Source of the DNA: Paraburkholderia sediminicola
Lineage (GTDB): Bacteria; Pseudomonadota; Gammaproteobacteria; Burkholderiales; Burkholderiaceae
DNA length: 64,000 nt
Direction of reading: 5' to 3'
Assembly (NCBI RefSeq): GCF_902859805.1
Contig: NZ_CADIKC010000003.1
Coordinates: 558,001 to 622,000 of the forward strand
A program made the position numbers and the translations under genes. The notes beneath the pieces were generated by a model. That model did no database searches and was not told the origin of the DNA. It was given only the letters and a program-made list of their open reading frames with translations. Position 1 is the first letter of the stretch. Each line of letters begins with the position of its first letter. This document shows positions 32,246 through 41,377 of the stretch, one piece after another.

Positions 32246-32950
32246 ATGTCCGATAAACATCTGTCCAGCCAGTTCGACGCCGACCTGAACCTCGTTTCTT
32301 CGAAGGTGCTCGAAATGGGCGGCCTGGTCGAGTCGCAGATCGTCAACGCGATGATCGCGCTCAACAACTTCGACCTCGATGTGTGCGAGCAGGTGATCGC
32401 CGCTGAAGACCGTCTGAACACGATGGAAGTCGAGATCGACGAAGAGTGCAGCAACATCATCGCGCGCCGTCAACCGGCCGCGCGCGACTTGCGCCTCCTG
32501 ATCGCGATTTCGAAGACCATCACGAATCTCGAGCGCGCCGGCGACGAAGCCGAGAAAATCGCCAAGCGCACCAAGCGTCTGATGGAAGACGGCGCTTCGC
32601 GCAGCATCAATATCGCCGAGATCAAATTGTCGGGCGAGATGGCAGTGTCGATCCTGCGCCGCGCGCTGGACGCGTTTGCGCGTCTGGACACGGTCGCCGC
32701 CGCGCAGATCATGCGTGACGACAAGGCGATCGACGAAGAATTCCGCGCTTTCGTTCGCAAGCTGATTTCGTACATGACTGAAGATCCGCGTTCGATTTCG
32801 GTGGGCCTCGATTTTCTGTTCATCGCCAAGGCGATCGAGCGGATCGGCGACCACGCGAAGAACATCGCTGAATTCATCATCTACATCGTCAAGGGTACCG
32901 ACGTGCGGCACAAGTCGCGCGACGCGCTCGAACGCGAAGCGCTCAGTTAA
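32246..32950 (+). CDS. phoU: Phosphate signalling regulator PhoU
   Basis: 234 residues forming two three-helix bundles, each with the conserved metal-binding segment of the family (ARDLRLLIAISKTITNLERAGDEAEKIA and the matching SVGLDFLFIAKAIERIGDHAKNIAE region). It links PstB to PhoR and keeps PhoB inactive when phosphate is plentiful. It lies 28 bases after pstB and 25 before phoB. Confidence 0.96.
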   Translation: MSDKHLSSQFDADLNLVSSKVLEMGGLVESQIVNAMIALNNFDLDVCEQVIAAEDRLNTMEVEIDEECSNIIARRQPAARDLRLLIAISKTITNLERAGDEAEKIAKRTKRLMEDGASRSINIAEIKLSGEMAVSILRRALDAFARLDTVAAAQIMRDDKAIDEEFRAFVRKLISYMTEDPRSISVGLDFLFIAKAIERIGDHAKNIAEFIIYIVKGTDVRHKSRDALEREALS

Positions 32951-32975
32951 TCAGTTATAAGGATCAGAGGTGCCG

Positions 32976-33677
32976 ATGCCCAGCAGCATTCTCGTCATTG
33001 AAGATGAGCCCGCCATTTCCGAACTGATTTCGGTGAATCTTCAACACGCCGGACACTGCCCGATTCGCGCGTACAACGCGGAGCAGGCGCAGAACCTGAT
33101 CAGCGACGTACTGCCCGACCTCGTGCTGCTCGACTGGATGTTGCCGGGCAAGTCGGGCATCGCGTTCGCGCGCGATCTGCGCAACAACGAGCGCACCAAG
33201 CACATTCCGATCATCATGCTGACCGCACGTGGCGATGAGCAGGACAAGGTGCTCGGCCTCGAAATCGGCGCCGACGACTACGTCACCAAACCGTTTTCGC
33301 CGAAAGAACTGATGGCGCGTATCAAGGCGGTGTTGCGCCGCCGCGCGCCGCAGTTGACCGAAGACCTGGTCGCGATCAACGGTCTAAAGCTCGACCCGGC
33401 AACGCACCGCGTCGCCGCGCACGCTGAAGGCAGTGAGATCAAGCTCGATCTCGGCCCGACCGAATTCCGCCTGCTGCACTTCTTCATGACGCACCCGGAG
33501 CGCGTGCACAGCCGCACGCAGCTGCTCGATCAGGTGTGGGGCGATCACGTGTTCGTCGAAGAGCGCACGGTGGACGTGCATATCAAGCGTCTGCGCGCGG
33601 CACTGAAGCCGGCCGGGTGCGATGCTATGATTGAGACGGTACGCGGCAGCGGCTACCGGCTCGCGAAGAGCGCCTGA
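32976..33677 (+). CDS. phoB: Phosphate response regulator PhoB
   Basis: 233 residues, OmpR/PhoB class. The receiver domain has the acidic pair EDE, the phospho-acceptor Asp in LVLLDWMLPGKSG and the switch Lys in VTKPFSPKEL. The winged-helix domain ends VDVHIKRLRAAL and ETVRGSGYRL. It should bind the boxes upstream of pstS, ppk and olsB. ATG 32976 (MPSSILVIEDEP) with AGAGG just upstream is preferred to GTG 32970. Confidence 0.97.
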   Translation: MPSSILVIEDEPAISELISVNLQHAGHCPIRAYNAEQAQNLISDVLPDLVLLDWMLPGKSGIAFARDLRNNERTKHIPIIMLTARGDEQDKVLGLEIGADDYVTKPFSPKELMARIKAVLRRRAPQLTEDLVAINGLKLDPATHRVAAHAEGSEIKLDLGPTEFRLLHFFMTHPERVHSRTQLLDQVWGDHVFVEERTVDVHIKRLRAALKPAGCDAMIETVRGSGYRLAKSA

Positions 33678-33719
33678 GCCTGACTTAGCGGTAGCACTTT
33701 TCTCTTCGATCGCTAGAAC

Positions 33720-35033
33720 ATGAACATCATCTGGGCGCGCTCCATCGTGTCGGTCGTGCTGCTGGCTGTTCTGTGCGTGGCGGTCGGCGCGCTCCTGAAC
33801 GTCAAGGCAGGGCTGGTCCTCGCGATCGTCATGCTGCTCGCGCAGAGCCTCTTTAGCACCTTCCACAAGCAGCGTTTGTGGCGTCTGCTCGACGCGCCGG
33901 TCTATGGCGAAGTGCCGAGCGCCCCCGGCATCTGGGGCGAAATCTACTACCGTCTGCATAAGCTTGCGAAACGCTGGCATGCGCAGGTGCGTCAGGTCGA
34001 GCAGCAGCATTCGCGTTTCATCCAGGCGATCCAGGCCTCACCGAACGGCGTGGCGATGCTCGACGATCACGATCAGATCGAGTGGTGCAACGCGATCTCC
34101 GAACTTCATTTCGGGCTCGATGCGAAACGCGATCTGCGTCAGCACATCACGCATCTGGTGCGTCAGCCCGATTTCGTGCGCTATCTGAATTCGCAACGCT
34201 ACGAGCAGATGCTGATCATGCGCGGCATGGGCGAGAAGCGCCAGAACGTGCTGTCGGTGCAGGTGTTTCCGTACGGTGAGAATCGCAAGCTGGTGCTGTC
34301 GCAGGACATCACCGAGCTGGAGCGTACCGACGCGATGCGGCGCGACTTCGTCGCTAACGTGTCGCATGAATTGAAGACGCCCTTGACCGTGTTGTCGGGT
34401 TTTCTCGAGACGATGCGAGAGCTGCCGCTAAGCGAAGGCGAACGTGCGCGCTACCTCGAACTGATGGAGCAGCAGGCTTCGCGCATGCGCCATATCGTCA
34501 ACGATCTGCTGGTGCTCGCGAAGCTCGAGGGCGACAACAAACCGCCGAGCGATCAGATGATCGATATGCGTGCGGTGCTGCGGCATTTGAAGGACGACGC
34601 GGAAAACCTGTCGAGCGACCATCACAAGATCGCGTTCGACGCCGACGAAGGGCTTACGGTCACCGGCGTCGAGACGGAAATTCTCAGTGCGCTGGGCAAC
34701 CTTGTGACCAATGCGATCCGCTATACGCCGGACGGCGGTGCGATCAAGGTGAGTTGGCAGGCCAGCAGCGGCTGTGCGGTTTTTTCGGTCACGGATAGCG
34801 GCTTAGGGATTCCAGCGGCGGACATTCCACGTCTGACCGAGCGTTTCTATCGCGTCGACCGCAGCCGCTCGCGCGATACAGGTGGGACAGGTCTCGGTCT
34901 CGCCATCGTCAAGCATGTGCTGCAACGGCACGATGCGCAGCTCGACGTGAAGAGTGAAGAGGGACGTGGCAGCACGTTCACCGTACGCTTCCCGGTGTAT
35001 CGCACGGCGCGTCGGCAACCGGCGCCGGCATGA
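33720..35033 (+). CDS. phoR: Phosphate sensor histidine kinase PhoR
   Basis: 437 residues. One or two amino membrane helices (about residues 8-50), a linker, a PAS domain (about 95-200), the DHp box FVANVSHELKTPLTVLSGF with the phospho-His, and the ATPase domain with N box NLVTNAIRYT, G1 DSGLGIP and G2 GGTGLGLAIVKH. There is no sizeable periplasmic domain, so phosphate status is sensed through Pst and PhoU. It ends at a strong terminator. Confidence 0.97.
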   Translation: MNIIWARSIVSVVLLAVLCVAVGALLNVKAGLVLAIVMLLAQSLFSTFHKQRLWRLLDAPVYGEVPSAPGIWGEIYYRLHKLAKRWHAQVRQVEQQHSRFIQAIQASPNGVAMLDDHDQIEWCNAISELHFGLDAKRDLRQHITHLVRQPDFVRYLNSQRYEQMLIMRGMGEKRQNVLSVQVFPYGENRKLVLSQDITELERTDAMRRDFVANVSHELKTPLTVLSGFLETMRELPLSEGERARYLELMEQQASRMRHIVNDLLVLAKLEGDNKPPSDQMIDMRAVLRHLKDDAENLSSDHHKIAFDADEGLTVTGVETEILSALGNLVTNAIRYTPDGGAIKVSWQASSGCAVFSVTDSGLGIPAADIPRLTERFYRVDRSRSRDTGGTGLGLAIVKHVLQRHDAQLDVKSEEGRGSTFTVRFPVYRTARRQPAPA

Positions 35034-35046
35034 GAACGCCGGCCTG

Positions 35047-35088
35047 AAAAAAAAGCCCGCCTGGAACAATCCAAGGCGGGCTTTTTTT
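35047..35088. terminator. Bidirectional terminator between phoR and ppk
   Basis: A strong hairpin with GCCCGCCT and AGGCGGGC arms and one bulge, flanked by A8 on the left and T7 on the right, so it can serve both converging genes. Confidence 0.9.
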
Positions 35089-35143
35089 ATGCGCAGCGCC
35101 GCTTGCTTCAGCGGCGCGCGAACACGATCAGGACATCACAAAC

Positions 35144-37207
35144 TCACGAACAGAATTTCCCCAGCAAGCTCATCTGCGCATTGCGCGAGGATTTGCCCGG
35201 CCGGCGGCGGCGATAGTGACCGTCGCTTTGCATCAGCCACGCGGACTGGTTGTCGCCGAGAAACGCCGACAGACCTTCGGCAATCACACGCCGCTTCAGA
35301 CGACGGTTGTTGACCGGAAACGCCACTTCGACACGCCGGAAGAAATTGCGGTCCATCCAGTCGGCGCTCGACAGATACACCTGCTCCTTGCCGCCGTCGT
35401 AGAAGTAGAAGATGCGGTGATGCTCGAGAAAGCGCCCGACGATCGAACGCACCGTGATGTTCTCCGACAAACCCGGCACCCCCGGCTGCAACGAACACAC
35501 GCCACGCACGATCAGATCGATCTTCACACCGGCCTGTGACGCTTCATACAGCTCGGCAATCACGGTCGGTTCGAGCAGCGCGTTCATCTTCGCGACGATG
35601 CGCGCCTTCTTGCCGGCGCGCGCATGCTCGGCTTCCGCACGAATCGCTTCGACCAGTTTCGGATGCAGCGTGAACGGCGACTGCCACAACTCGTGCAGCG
35701 ACAGTTCACCACCGATGCCCGTTAGTTGCTGGAAGACGTGATGCACGTCTTCGCAGATCTTCTGATCCGCGGTCATCAGGGCGAAGTCGGTATAAAGGCG
35801 CGCGGTGCGCGGGTGATAGTTGCCGGTGCCCAGGTGCACGTAACGCTTGAGCGTGGTCTTGCCGCCCGACGACACGCGCCGCACGATCAGCATCATCTTC
35901 GCGTGGCACTTGTGGCCCACCACGCCGTACACGACGTGCGCGCCCACCGCTTCAAGCTGCGATGCCCAGTTGATGTTGGTTTCTTCGTCGAAGCGCGCGA
36001 GCAGTTCGACCACTACCGTCACTTCCTTGCCGTTGCGCGCCGCTTGCATCAACGCGTCCATCAGCGGCGAGTCGGTGCCGGTGCGATAGATGGTCTGCTT
36101 GATGGCCATCACGTTCGGGTCTTTCGCTGCCTGCAGCAGCAACTCGAGCACCGGTTGGAAGCTCTCATAAGGGTGATGCAGCAGCACGTCGCCCTGATCG
36201 ATCACGTCGAACATGCTGGCGCTGTTGGTGATCTGCGGCGGGATCGCCGGAATATGCGGCACGAATTTCAGATCGGGCCGGTCGACCATCTCCGGCAATT
36301 GCATCAGCCGCACCAGATTGACGGGGCCGTCGGCGAAATAGCAATCCTTGGTGGTGAGGCCGCTTTCGTCGAGCAGGCGCCGCACGACATGCGAGGGCGT
36401 CTCCGCCGACACTTCGAGGCGCACCGCATTGCCGAGATGCCGTGCCGGCAGTTCGCCCTGCAGCGCGACACGCAGGTTCGTGATTTCGTCTTCGTCGACG
36501 AACAGTTCGCTATTGCGTGTGATGCGAAACTGGTTGCAGGTACGCACCACCAGATTCGGGAACAGCTCGCCGACAAAGCGCTGCAGCAACGAGCTCAGCA
36601 GCACGAAACCATGCGGATAGCCCGACAGTTCCTGCGGCATGCGCACGAGCCGGGGCAAGGCGCGCGGCGCCTGCACGATGCCCATCATCGCCTGGCGGCC
36701 GAACGCATCCTTGCCCTCGAGTTCGACGACGAAGTTCAGGCTCTTGTTGAGCACGCGCGGAAACGGGTGAGCCGGATCGAGACCGATCGGCGTGAGCACC
36801 GGCAGCAGTTCGTCGAAGAAATAATTGCGCGCCCATTCGGTCTGCGCTTCGTTCCACGCTTCAGTGCCGTGAAAATAGATGCCTTCTGCTTCGAGCGCGG
36901 TGAGCACCGTGTCGTGCAGCATGGTGTACTGGCGATGCACGAGCCTCTGCGCGCGCTCGACCACGAGGTCGTACACGTGCTGCAGCGACATGCCGTCAGG
37001 CGACAGCGCGCCCGGATTGTCGCGCATCTGTTCCTGCAGTCCGGCCATGCGGACTTCGAAGAATTCGTCGAGGTTGCTACTGGTGATGCAGATGAAACGC
37101 AGGCGTTCGAGCAAAGGGACGGCAGGGTCGGCAGCTTGTGCCAACACACGCTCGTTGAAACCCAGAATGCCCAGCTCGCGATTCAATAAGGGGTAGCGGA
37201 TGGACAT
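35144..37207 (-). CDS. ppk: Polyphosphate kinase 1
   Basis: 687 residues, the usual Burkholderia-group size. It polymerises the terminal phosphate of ATP into polyphosphate at the inner membrane. The autophosphorylated His lies in HLGTGNYHPRTARLYTDF, and a second conserved segment reads LLHHPYESFQPV. It opens MSIRYPLLNRELGILGFNERV, as in the family, so the ATG at 37207 is used. A Pho box lies 64-81 bases upstream. The gene faces away from ppx, which encodes the opposite activity. Confidence 0.97.
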   Translation of the reverse strand: MSIRYPLLNRELGILGFNERVLAQAADPAVPLLERLRFICITSSNLDEFFEVRMAGLQEQMRDNPGALSPDGMSLQHVYDLVVERAQRLVHRQYTMLHDTVLTALEAEGIYFHGTEAWNEAQTEWARNYFFDELLPVLTPIGLDPAHPFPRVLNKSLNFVVELEGKDAFGRQAMMGIVQAPRALPRLVRMPQELSGYPHGFVLLSSLLQRFVGELFPNLVVRTCNQFRITRNSELFVDEDEITNLRVALQGELPARHLGNAVRLEVSAETPSHVVRRLLDESGLTTKDCYFADGPVNLVRLMQLPEMVDRPDLKFVPHIPAIPPQITNSASMFDVIDQGDVLLHHPYESFQPVLELLLQAAKDPNVMAIKQTIYRTGTDSPLMDALMQAARNGKEVTVVVELLARFDEETNINWASQLEAVGAHVVYGVVGHKCHAKMMLIVRRVSSGGKTTLKRYVHLGTGNYHPRTARLYTDFALMTADQKICEDVHHVFQQLTGIGGELSLHELWQSPFTLHPKLVEAIRAEAEHARAGKKARIVAKMNALLEPTVIAELYEASQAGVKIDLIVRGVCSLQPGVPGLSENITVRSIVGRFLEHHRIFYFYDGGKEQVYLSSADWMDRNFFRRVEVAFPVNNRRLKRRVIAEGLSAFLGDNQSAWLMQSDGHYRRRRPGKSSRNAQMSLLGKFCS

Positions 37208-37270
37208 CGGCAGCGAGAATGGAATGTCAGGAGGGGAGACGAAAAGACGCTCGGAAATTCTCACAGTATG

Positions 37271-37288
37271 ATGACGTTGTTATGACAT
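37271..37288 (-). promoter_or_regulatory. Candidate Pho box upstream of ppk
   Basis: On the minus strand it reads ATGTCAT-AACA-ACGTCAT, two 7-base units with a 4-base gap, the PhoB-box layout. It is 64-81 bases ahead of the ppk start. Confidence 0.7.
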
Positions 37289-37505
37289 TCTTGAAGTTAT
37301 AAATTCTACGCCGTATTCGTTGCGTGTCGTAATTATGACGCAGTGCATGTGGGACCATAGGGCACCCCCATTACTGCGAGGCGACATCGTGAGGTCCGGT
37401 ACGCTTAGAATGGCGTCTTTGAACAGCGCGGCCGGCCACAAGGCGCCCAAGGCATCCGGTGGACATCCGGCACCTTTCGCATCCACCGCCGCCGCGCTCG
37501 CGCGC

Positions 37506-39035
37506 ATGGAGTCCGCTTACTCGATGGTCACAACTCCACAACTTCTCGCTGCCGTCGATCTCGGCTCGAACAGCTTCCGGCTGATCGTGGGCCGGGTCGA
37601 GGAAACCGACGCAGGCAGCCAGATCTATCAGGTCGACGCCTTGCGCGAGCCGGTGCGCCTTGCGGCCGGCCTGTCACGCGACAAGATGCTCGACCGCGCC
37701 TCGCAAGTGCGCGGCTGGGACGCGCTCAAGCGCTTCGGCGAGCGCTTGCGCGACTTTCATCCCGATCATGTTCGCGCCGTCGCTACGAATACGCTGCGCA
37801 TCGCCAAGAACGCGGGCGAGTTTCTCGGCGAGGCGCAAGCCGCGCTGGGTTTTCCGATCGAAGTGATTGCCGGGCGTGAAGAAGCGCGCCTGATTTATGC
37901 AGGGGCTGCACACTCCGTGCCCGCGAGCGCGGGCAAGCGTCTCGTGGTGGATATCGGCGGAGGCTCGACGGAATTCATCATCGGGTCGCACTACACGCCG
38001 ATCAAGATGGAGAGCCTGTATATCGGCTGTGTGAGCCACAGCCGTGCATTCTTTCCGGCGGGCAATGTCGACGAATACACGATGCGCCAGGCCGAACTTG
38101 CCGCGAGCCGTGAAATTCAGATCATCTCCGCCGAATACAAGAAAACCGGCTGGGAGCAGGCGATTGGATCGTCCGGCACCGCGCGGGCGCTCGCTGAACT
38201 GGTCGAGGCCAATGGCTTCAACGACCCGGGCGTCACGCACGGCATCTCGCGCGGTGGGCTGGAGCGCCTCAAGCGTGCGCTGATCAAGGCGGAAAACGTC
38301 AATCGTCTGAAGTTGGTCGCGTTGAAGGGCGATCGCATTCCGGTGCTGGCCGGCGGCCTGTCGATCATGATCGCGGTGTTCGACGAACTCGGCGTCGATT
38401 ACGTCGATACGACAGACGGCGCACTGCGCCTCGGCGTGCTGTACGACTTGCTGGGCCGTTCGCAGCACGAGGACATGCGCACGGTGACGGTGGAAGGCTT
38501 CATGCGCCGTTACGGTGTGGACCGCGCGCAGGCCGGGCGTATCGGTGAGCTCGCGGTGCGCTTTTACGATCAGTTTGCCGAACCGGACGAAGAGCGCCGC
38601 GCCGAGAACCGCATGTTCCTCGGCTGGGCAGCAGCCTTGCACGAAATCGGCCTGTCGATTTCGCACAGCGCCTATCACAAGCATTCCGCCTATATCGCCA
38701 GCAACGCCGACATGCCGGGTTTTTCGCGCACCGATCAGGCGCGGCTCGCTGCGCTCGTGCTTGGCCACGCGGGGAAACTTGGCAAGCTGTCGCAAACGCG
38801 CGAAGTGGAATGGCCGCTGCTGTTCTGCCTGCGGCTCGCGGCGCTGCTGTGCCGCCGGCGTGCAGATGTCGGCTTGCCGGGTATCGCGGTCGCGCAGGTC
38901 AATGGCGGTTACGAAGTGCGTTTGCCGAACGAGTGGGTGGCTAACAATCCGCTGACGGATTACAGCCTGATCCAGGAAGCCGCGGAGTGGGAGAAGGTTG
39001 GCATTCCCTATCGCGTGGTTTACACGGACGATTGA
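37506..39035 (+). CDS. ppx: Exopolyphosphatase
   Basis: About 509 residues. ASKHA-fold Ppx/GppA phosphatase: phosphate 1 loop AAVDLGSNSFRLIVGR, phosphate 2 VVDIGGGSTEFI, and a carboxy HD-like domain with HEIGLSISHSAYHKHSAYI. It removes terminal phosphates from polyphosphate. Start unclear: ATG 37506 or 37524 (MVTTPQLLAAVDLG, the usual opening); the long frame up to 37320 has non-conserved sequence. It may also act as a guanosine pentaphosphatase. Confidence 0.93.
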   Translation: MESAYSMVTTPQLLAAVDLGSNSFRLIVGRVEETDAGSQIYQVDALREPVRLAAGLSRDKMLDRASQVRGWDALKRFGERLRDFHPDHVRAVATNTLRIAKNAGEFLGEAQAALGFPIEVIAGREEARLIYAGAAHSVPASAGKRLVVDIGGGSTEFIIGSHYTPIKMESLYIGCVSHSRAFFPAGNVDEYTMRQAELAASREIQIISAEYKKTGWEQAIGSSGTARALAELVEANGFNDPGVTHGISRGGLERLKRALIKAENVNRLKLVALKGDRIPVLAGGLSIMIAVFDELGVDYVDTTDGALRLGVLYDLLGRSQHEDMRTVTVEGFMRRYGVDRAQAGRIGELAVRFYDQFAEPDEERRAENRMFLGWAAALHEIGLSISHSAYHKHSAYIASNADMPGFSRTDQARLAALVLGHAGKLGKLSQTREVEWPLLFCLRLAALLCRRRADVGLPGIAVAQVNGGYEVRLPNEWVANNPLTDYSLIQEAAEWEKVGIPYRVVYTDD

Positions 39036-39054
39036 GAATCATGCGCGGCAAATG

Positions 39055-39086
39055 AAAAAGCCCGGCGGATTAGCCGGGCTTTTTTT
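39055..39086. terminator. Terminator between ppx and olsB
   Basis: AAGCCCGGC at 39059-39066 region pairs with GCCGGGCTT ending near 39081, then seven T bases; an A run precedes it, so it can serve the converging olsB gene too. Confidence 0.88.
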
Positions 39087-39160
39087 ATGCGCGTCAGTTT
39101 TCAGTCGCTCAGCCGCCGGCTGAATCTGCCGGGCGGCTCGCGTGTGCTGCTCAGTTCGAT

Positions 39161-39973
39161 TCAGCGCGGCGTTGCGTCGCCGAGGAAGTGCCGCGCATAA
39201 CGCGCGTTGATATCCGTCAGACGCAACAGCGTCAGAAAGTCGGCCGTGTTGAAGTCAGGATCCCAGGCCGGTGCGCCGCAAATTTTCGCGCCAAGGCGCA
39301 GATAGCCCTTCACCAGCGGCGGCGGCGCGACGTCGGCGCCGGTTTGCAATTCTTCCACAGGCAGCGGCGTGTGCGGGAACGCGCGATATTCCGGCGCCGT
39401 CATTGCGTTGTCGCGCATCGAGCAGTAAAGATTCGCTGCGTAGTGGCCACCGTCGACCATCGCGACGCTCGCGCAGCCGAGCATCGTCTCGTAGCCGTTG
39501 TGCTTCATGTATGCGGCGAGGCCTGCCCACAACGACATGATCACCGAGCCGCTGCGATAGTCGGGGTGCACGCATGAGCGGCCCACTTCGACCATCTTCG
39601 CGCGCAGGTGCGTAAGACGTGACACGTCGAATTCGCTTTCGGCATACAGGCGGCCGATGCGGGCGGCCTGGTGCGGCGGCAGCGCGCGATAGGTGCCGAC
39701 CACCTTCAGCGTGTCGAGATCGCGCACCAGCAGGTGATCGCAGTATGAGTCGAACACATCGACGTCGAGGCCGGCCGGACCCGTCAGACGGGCGCCCATT
39801 TCATCGGCGAATACACGGTAGCGCAGACGCTGGGCCTCGCGCAGTTGCTCGTCGGTGCGTGCCCACGTCACTTGCAGGCGATGCTGGGCGGTGACTGTCT
39901 CTTCGGCGCGCGGCAGGCGGCGCGTTTCGAAGATCGAAGCCAGGGGCAGGGTGGGCGTCGGCAGTTCTCGCAT
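39161..39973 (-). CDS. olsB: L-ornithine N-alpha-acyltransferase (OlsB-like), GNAT fold
   Basis: 270 residues. The sequence matches the OlsB/hemolysin-like GNAT family: VTWARTDEQLREAQRLRYRVFADEMGARL, then the acetyl-CoA-fold core VEVGRSCVHPDYRSGSVIMSLWAGLA and the LGCASVAMVDGG strand. OlsB transfers a 3-hydroxyacyl chain from acyl carrier protein to the alpha-amino group of ornithine, the first step of ornithine lipids, membrane lipids free of phosphorus. No olsA is seen nearby. ATG 39973 has AGGA about seven bases ahead. Its upstream region holds a four-unit 11-bp series that fits PhoB binding. Confidence 0.85.
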   Translation of the reverse strand: MRELPTPTLPLASIFETRRLPRAEETVTAQHRLQVTWARTDEQLREAQRLRYRVFADEMGARLTGPAGLDVDVFDSYCDHLLVRDLDTLKVVGTYRALPPHQAARIGRLYAESEFDVSRLTHLRAKMVEVGRSCVHPDYRSGSVIMSLWAGLAAYMKHNGYETMLGCASVAMVDGGHYAANLYCSMRDNAMTAPEYRAFPHTPLPVEELQTGADVAPPPLVKGYLRLGAKICGAPAWDPDFNTADFLTLLRLTDINARYARHFLGDATPR

Positions 39974-40030
39974 GTGGCGTCCTGGTCGAAAAAAGGGAGA
40001 TTTCTTTTTTCGCCAATGTAGTAACGCCTG

Positions 40031-40070
40031 GTGACGCTCGCATGGCAAAGCCGTGACGATTGGATGACTG
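40031..40070 (-). promoter_or_regulatory. Candidate tandem Pho boxes upstream of olsB
   Basis: On the + strand the core TGAC recurs at 40032, 40054 and 40065, with TGGC at 40043, a strict 11-base period. Read on the minus strand these are GTCA cores. The best pair, 40053-40070, reads CAGTCAT-CCAA-TCGTCAC. They lie 58-97 bases upstream of the olsB start, correctly oriented for it. Confidence 0.6.
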
Positions 40071-40217
40071 CCCGTAAGCTGCGTGCGCGCGGCTTGTAAT
40101 GTCGTGGGCCGGGCCGGTCATGTGTTGTTTCCGCGCGACCCTTGGGGCTGGCGAGCGCAACTGGGCCGCTTCGACGACGAGGTTGCGCGATCTGATCAGT
40201 TCAGCCCGTCGCTCAGA

Positions 40218-40676
40218 TCAGATCAGATCGGGGCTCATCGCTGCGCGCAGCACGGCCTGGTCGTCGCCGTCGCGCTCACGGCTTTCGATCCACCACAGGC
40301 CGGCTTTCTTTAGCGGCCAACTTGCTCCGCTGTTGCCGAGCAAACGCGCTGCGACGTGGCCGAGAGTCGGTTGATGGCCCACGATCACGACGGTCGGTGC
40401 TATGCCTTTTGACCAGCCGGCGGCCTCGAGCACGTCGTCGGCGCTGGCGTTAGGCGCGAGTTCGCGCACCACGCGATATTGGTCGCTCAAGGTTTCCGCC
40501 GTCTGGATGGTGCGCACCGCAGGACTCGCGAGGACCACTGCGTCGTCGGGCAGGCGGGTGCGCAGCCATTTGGCGACGTTTTGCGCCTGTTTGCGGCCCC
40601 GCGTGGTGAGCGCGCGGGCGAGATCGCTGGCGGCGAAATCTTCGGCTTCGGCGTGACGCCAGAGGATCAGATTCAT
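40218..40676 (-). CDS. sixA: Phosphohistidine phosphatase SixA
   Basis: 152 residues. A histidine phosphatase fold with the catalytic His in LILWRHAEAED and the second His in VVIVGHQPTLGHVAARLL. SixA removes phosphate from phosphohistidine, in E. coli acting on the nitrogen phosphotransferase system. AAGGAG stands about seven bases before the ATG. It faces away from tRNA-Pro and follows olsB upstream with a 244-base gap. Confidence 0.93.
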   Translation of the reverse strand: MNLILWRHAEAEDFAASDLARALTTRGRKQAQNVAKWLRTRLPDDAVVLASPAVRTIQTAETLSDQYRVVRELAPNASADDVLEAAGWSKGIAPTVVIVGHQPTLGHVAARLLGNSGASWPLKKAGLWWIESRERDGDDQAVLRAAMSPDLI

Positions 40677-40813
40677 GTGTGTCTCCTTGACTCTGGTTGC
40701 GGCGTGGTTAACAGCGCCGGGTTTTCAATCACTCTCGCATGCGAGCTTGTGGGGGCGCAAGGCGGTGACGCGTGCCGAACGGTCACATCAGTTCGCGTGA
40801 GCCTCTCGCGCCC

Positions 40814-40853
40814 AAAAAGCAAAAACCCGCGAAGCCGAAGGCTACGCGGGTTT
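40814..40853 (-). terminator. Terminator of tRNA-Pro
   Basis: AAACCCGCG at 40823-40831 pairs with CGCGGGTTT at 40845-40853, with a second internal AGCC/GGCT pairing; an A run on the left is the T run of the minus strand. Confidence 0.75.
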
Positions 40854-40867
40854 CGTATTGCTTTTCG

Positions 40868-40944
40868 TGGTCGGAGCGAAAGGATTCGAACCTTCGACCC
40901 TCTGATCCCAAATCAGATGCGCTACCAGGCTGCGCTACGCTCCG
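40868..40944 (-). tRNA. tRNA-Pro (anticodon TGG)
   Basis: On the minus strand: acceptor CGGAGCG/CGCTCCG, discriminator A and encoded CCA; D arm GCGCAGCCTGGTAGCGC; anticodon stem TCTGA/TCAGA with loop TTTGGGA, anticodon TGG for CCA; T arm with TTCGAATC. All arms intact. Confidence 0.97.
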
Positions 40945-41041
40945 ACGAATCCGAGATTCTACGTGGCATTGGGTGCCAGAGTCAATCACGAATTGCGTCG
41001 GGGTGAAAAAAGGTGTCAGTGTGGCGCGCCGGTTTGTCCGT

Positions 41042-41215
41042 TCAATGCCGGCGACGCATCCAGTGCGGCATGTGCTGGTGCGTGACCCAGTGATGCAGCA
41101 TGCCTTCGCCGTCGTGTTCGCGCCGGTAGGTTCTCGATTCGAAAATCGACAGGGCGAGCAGCACGAGCAGGCCTATTGCAAGTCCGATCAGACCTGCGAT
41201 CGATTCAGCGTCCAT
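41042..41215 (-). CDS. Small single-span membrane protein, 57 residues
   Basis: A short gene that a usual length cutoff would miss. AGGAG (CTCCT at 41222-41226 on the + strand) stands six bases before the ATG, a strong ribosome site. The protein starts MDAESIAGLIGLAIGLLVLL, giving one membrane helix at about residues 5-25, then a basic, His-rich tail with RRRH at the end. Family and function are not recognised. It lies alone between tRNA-Pro and the next lipoprotein gene. Confidence 0.65.
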   Translation of the reverse strand: MDAESIAGLIGLAIGLLVLLALSIFESRTYRREHDGEGMLHHWVTHQHMPHWMRRRH

Positions 41216-41377
41216 GGCAGTCTCCTATGACACGCAAGCTGTGCCTCTATAGTAGGACACGCGTAACAAAATGGCAGGGGGCATGGGGATGCGGCCTGCC
41301 GCGACATCGTCGAATGCGAATTGCAGGTAGACTCTCGGCGCTTCGTTGCCGTTATTGTCATTCTGTTTCGAGAGTCT

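Noticed and set aside
37320..37350. Possible Pho box for ppx
   Set aside because: TGTCG and TATGACG form a dyad here and not direct 11-base repeats in the right orientation.
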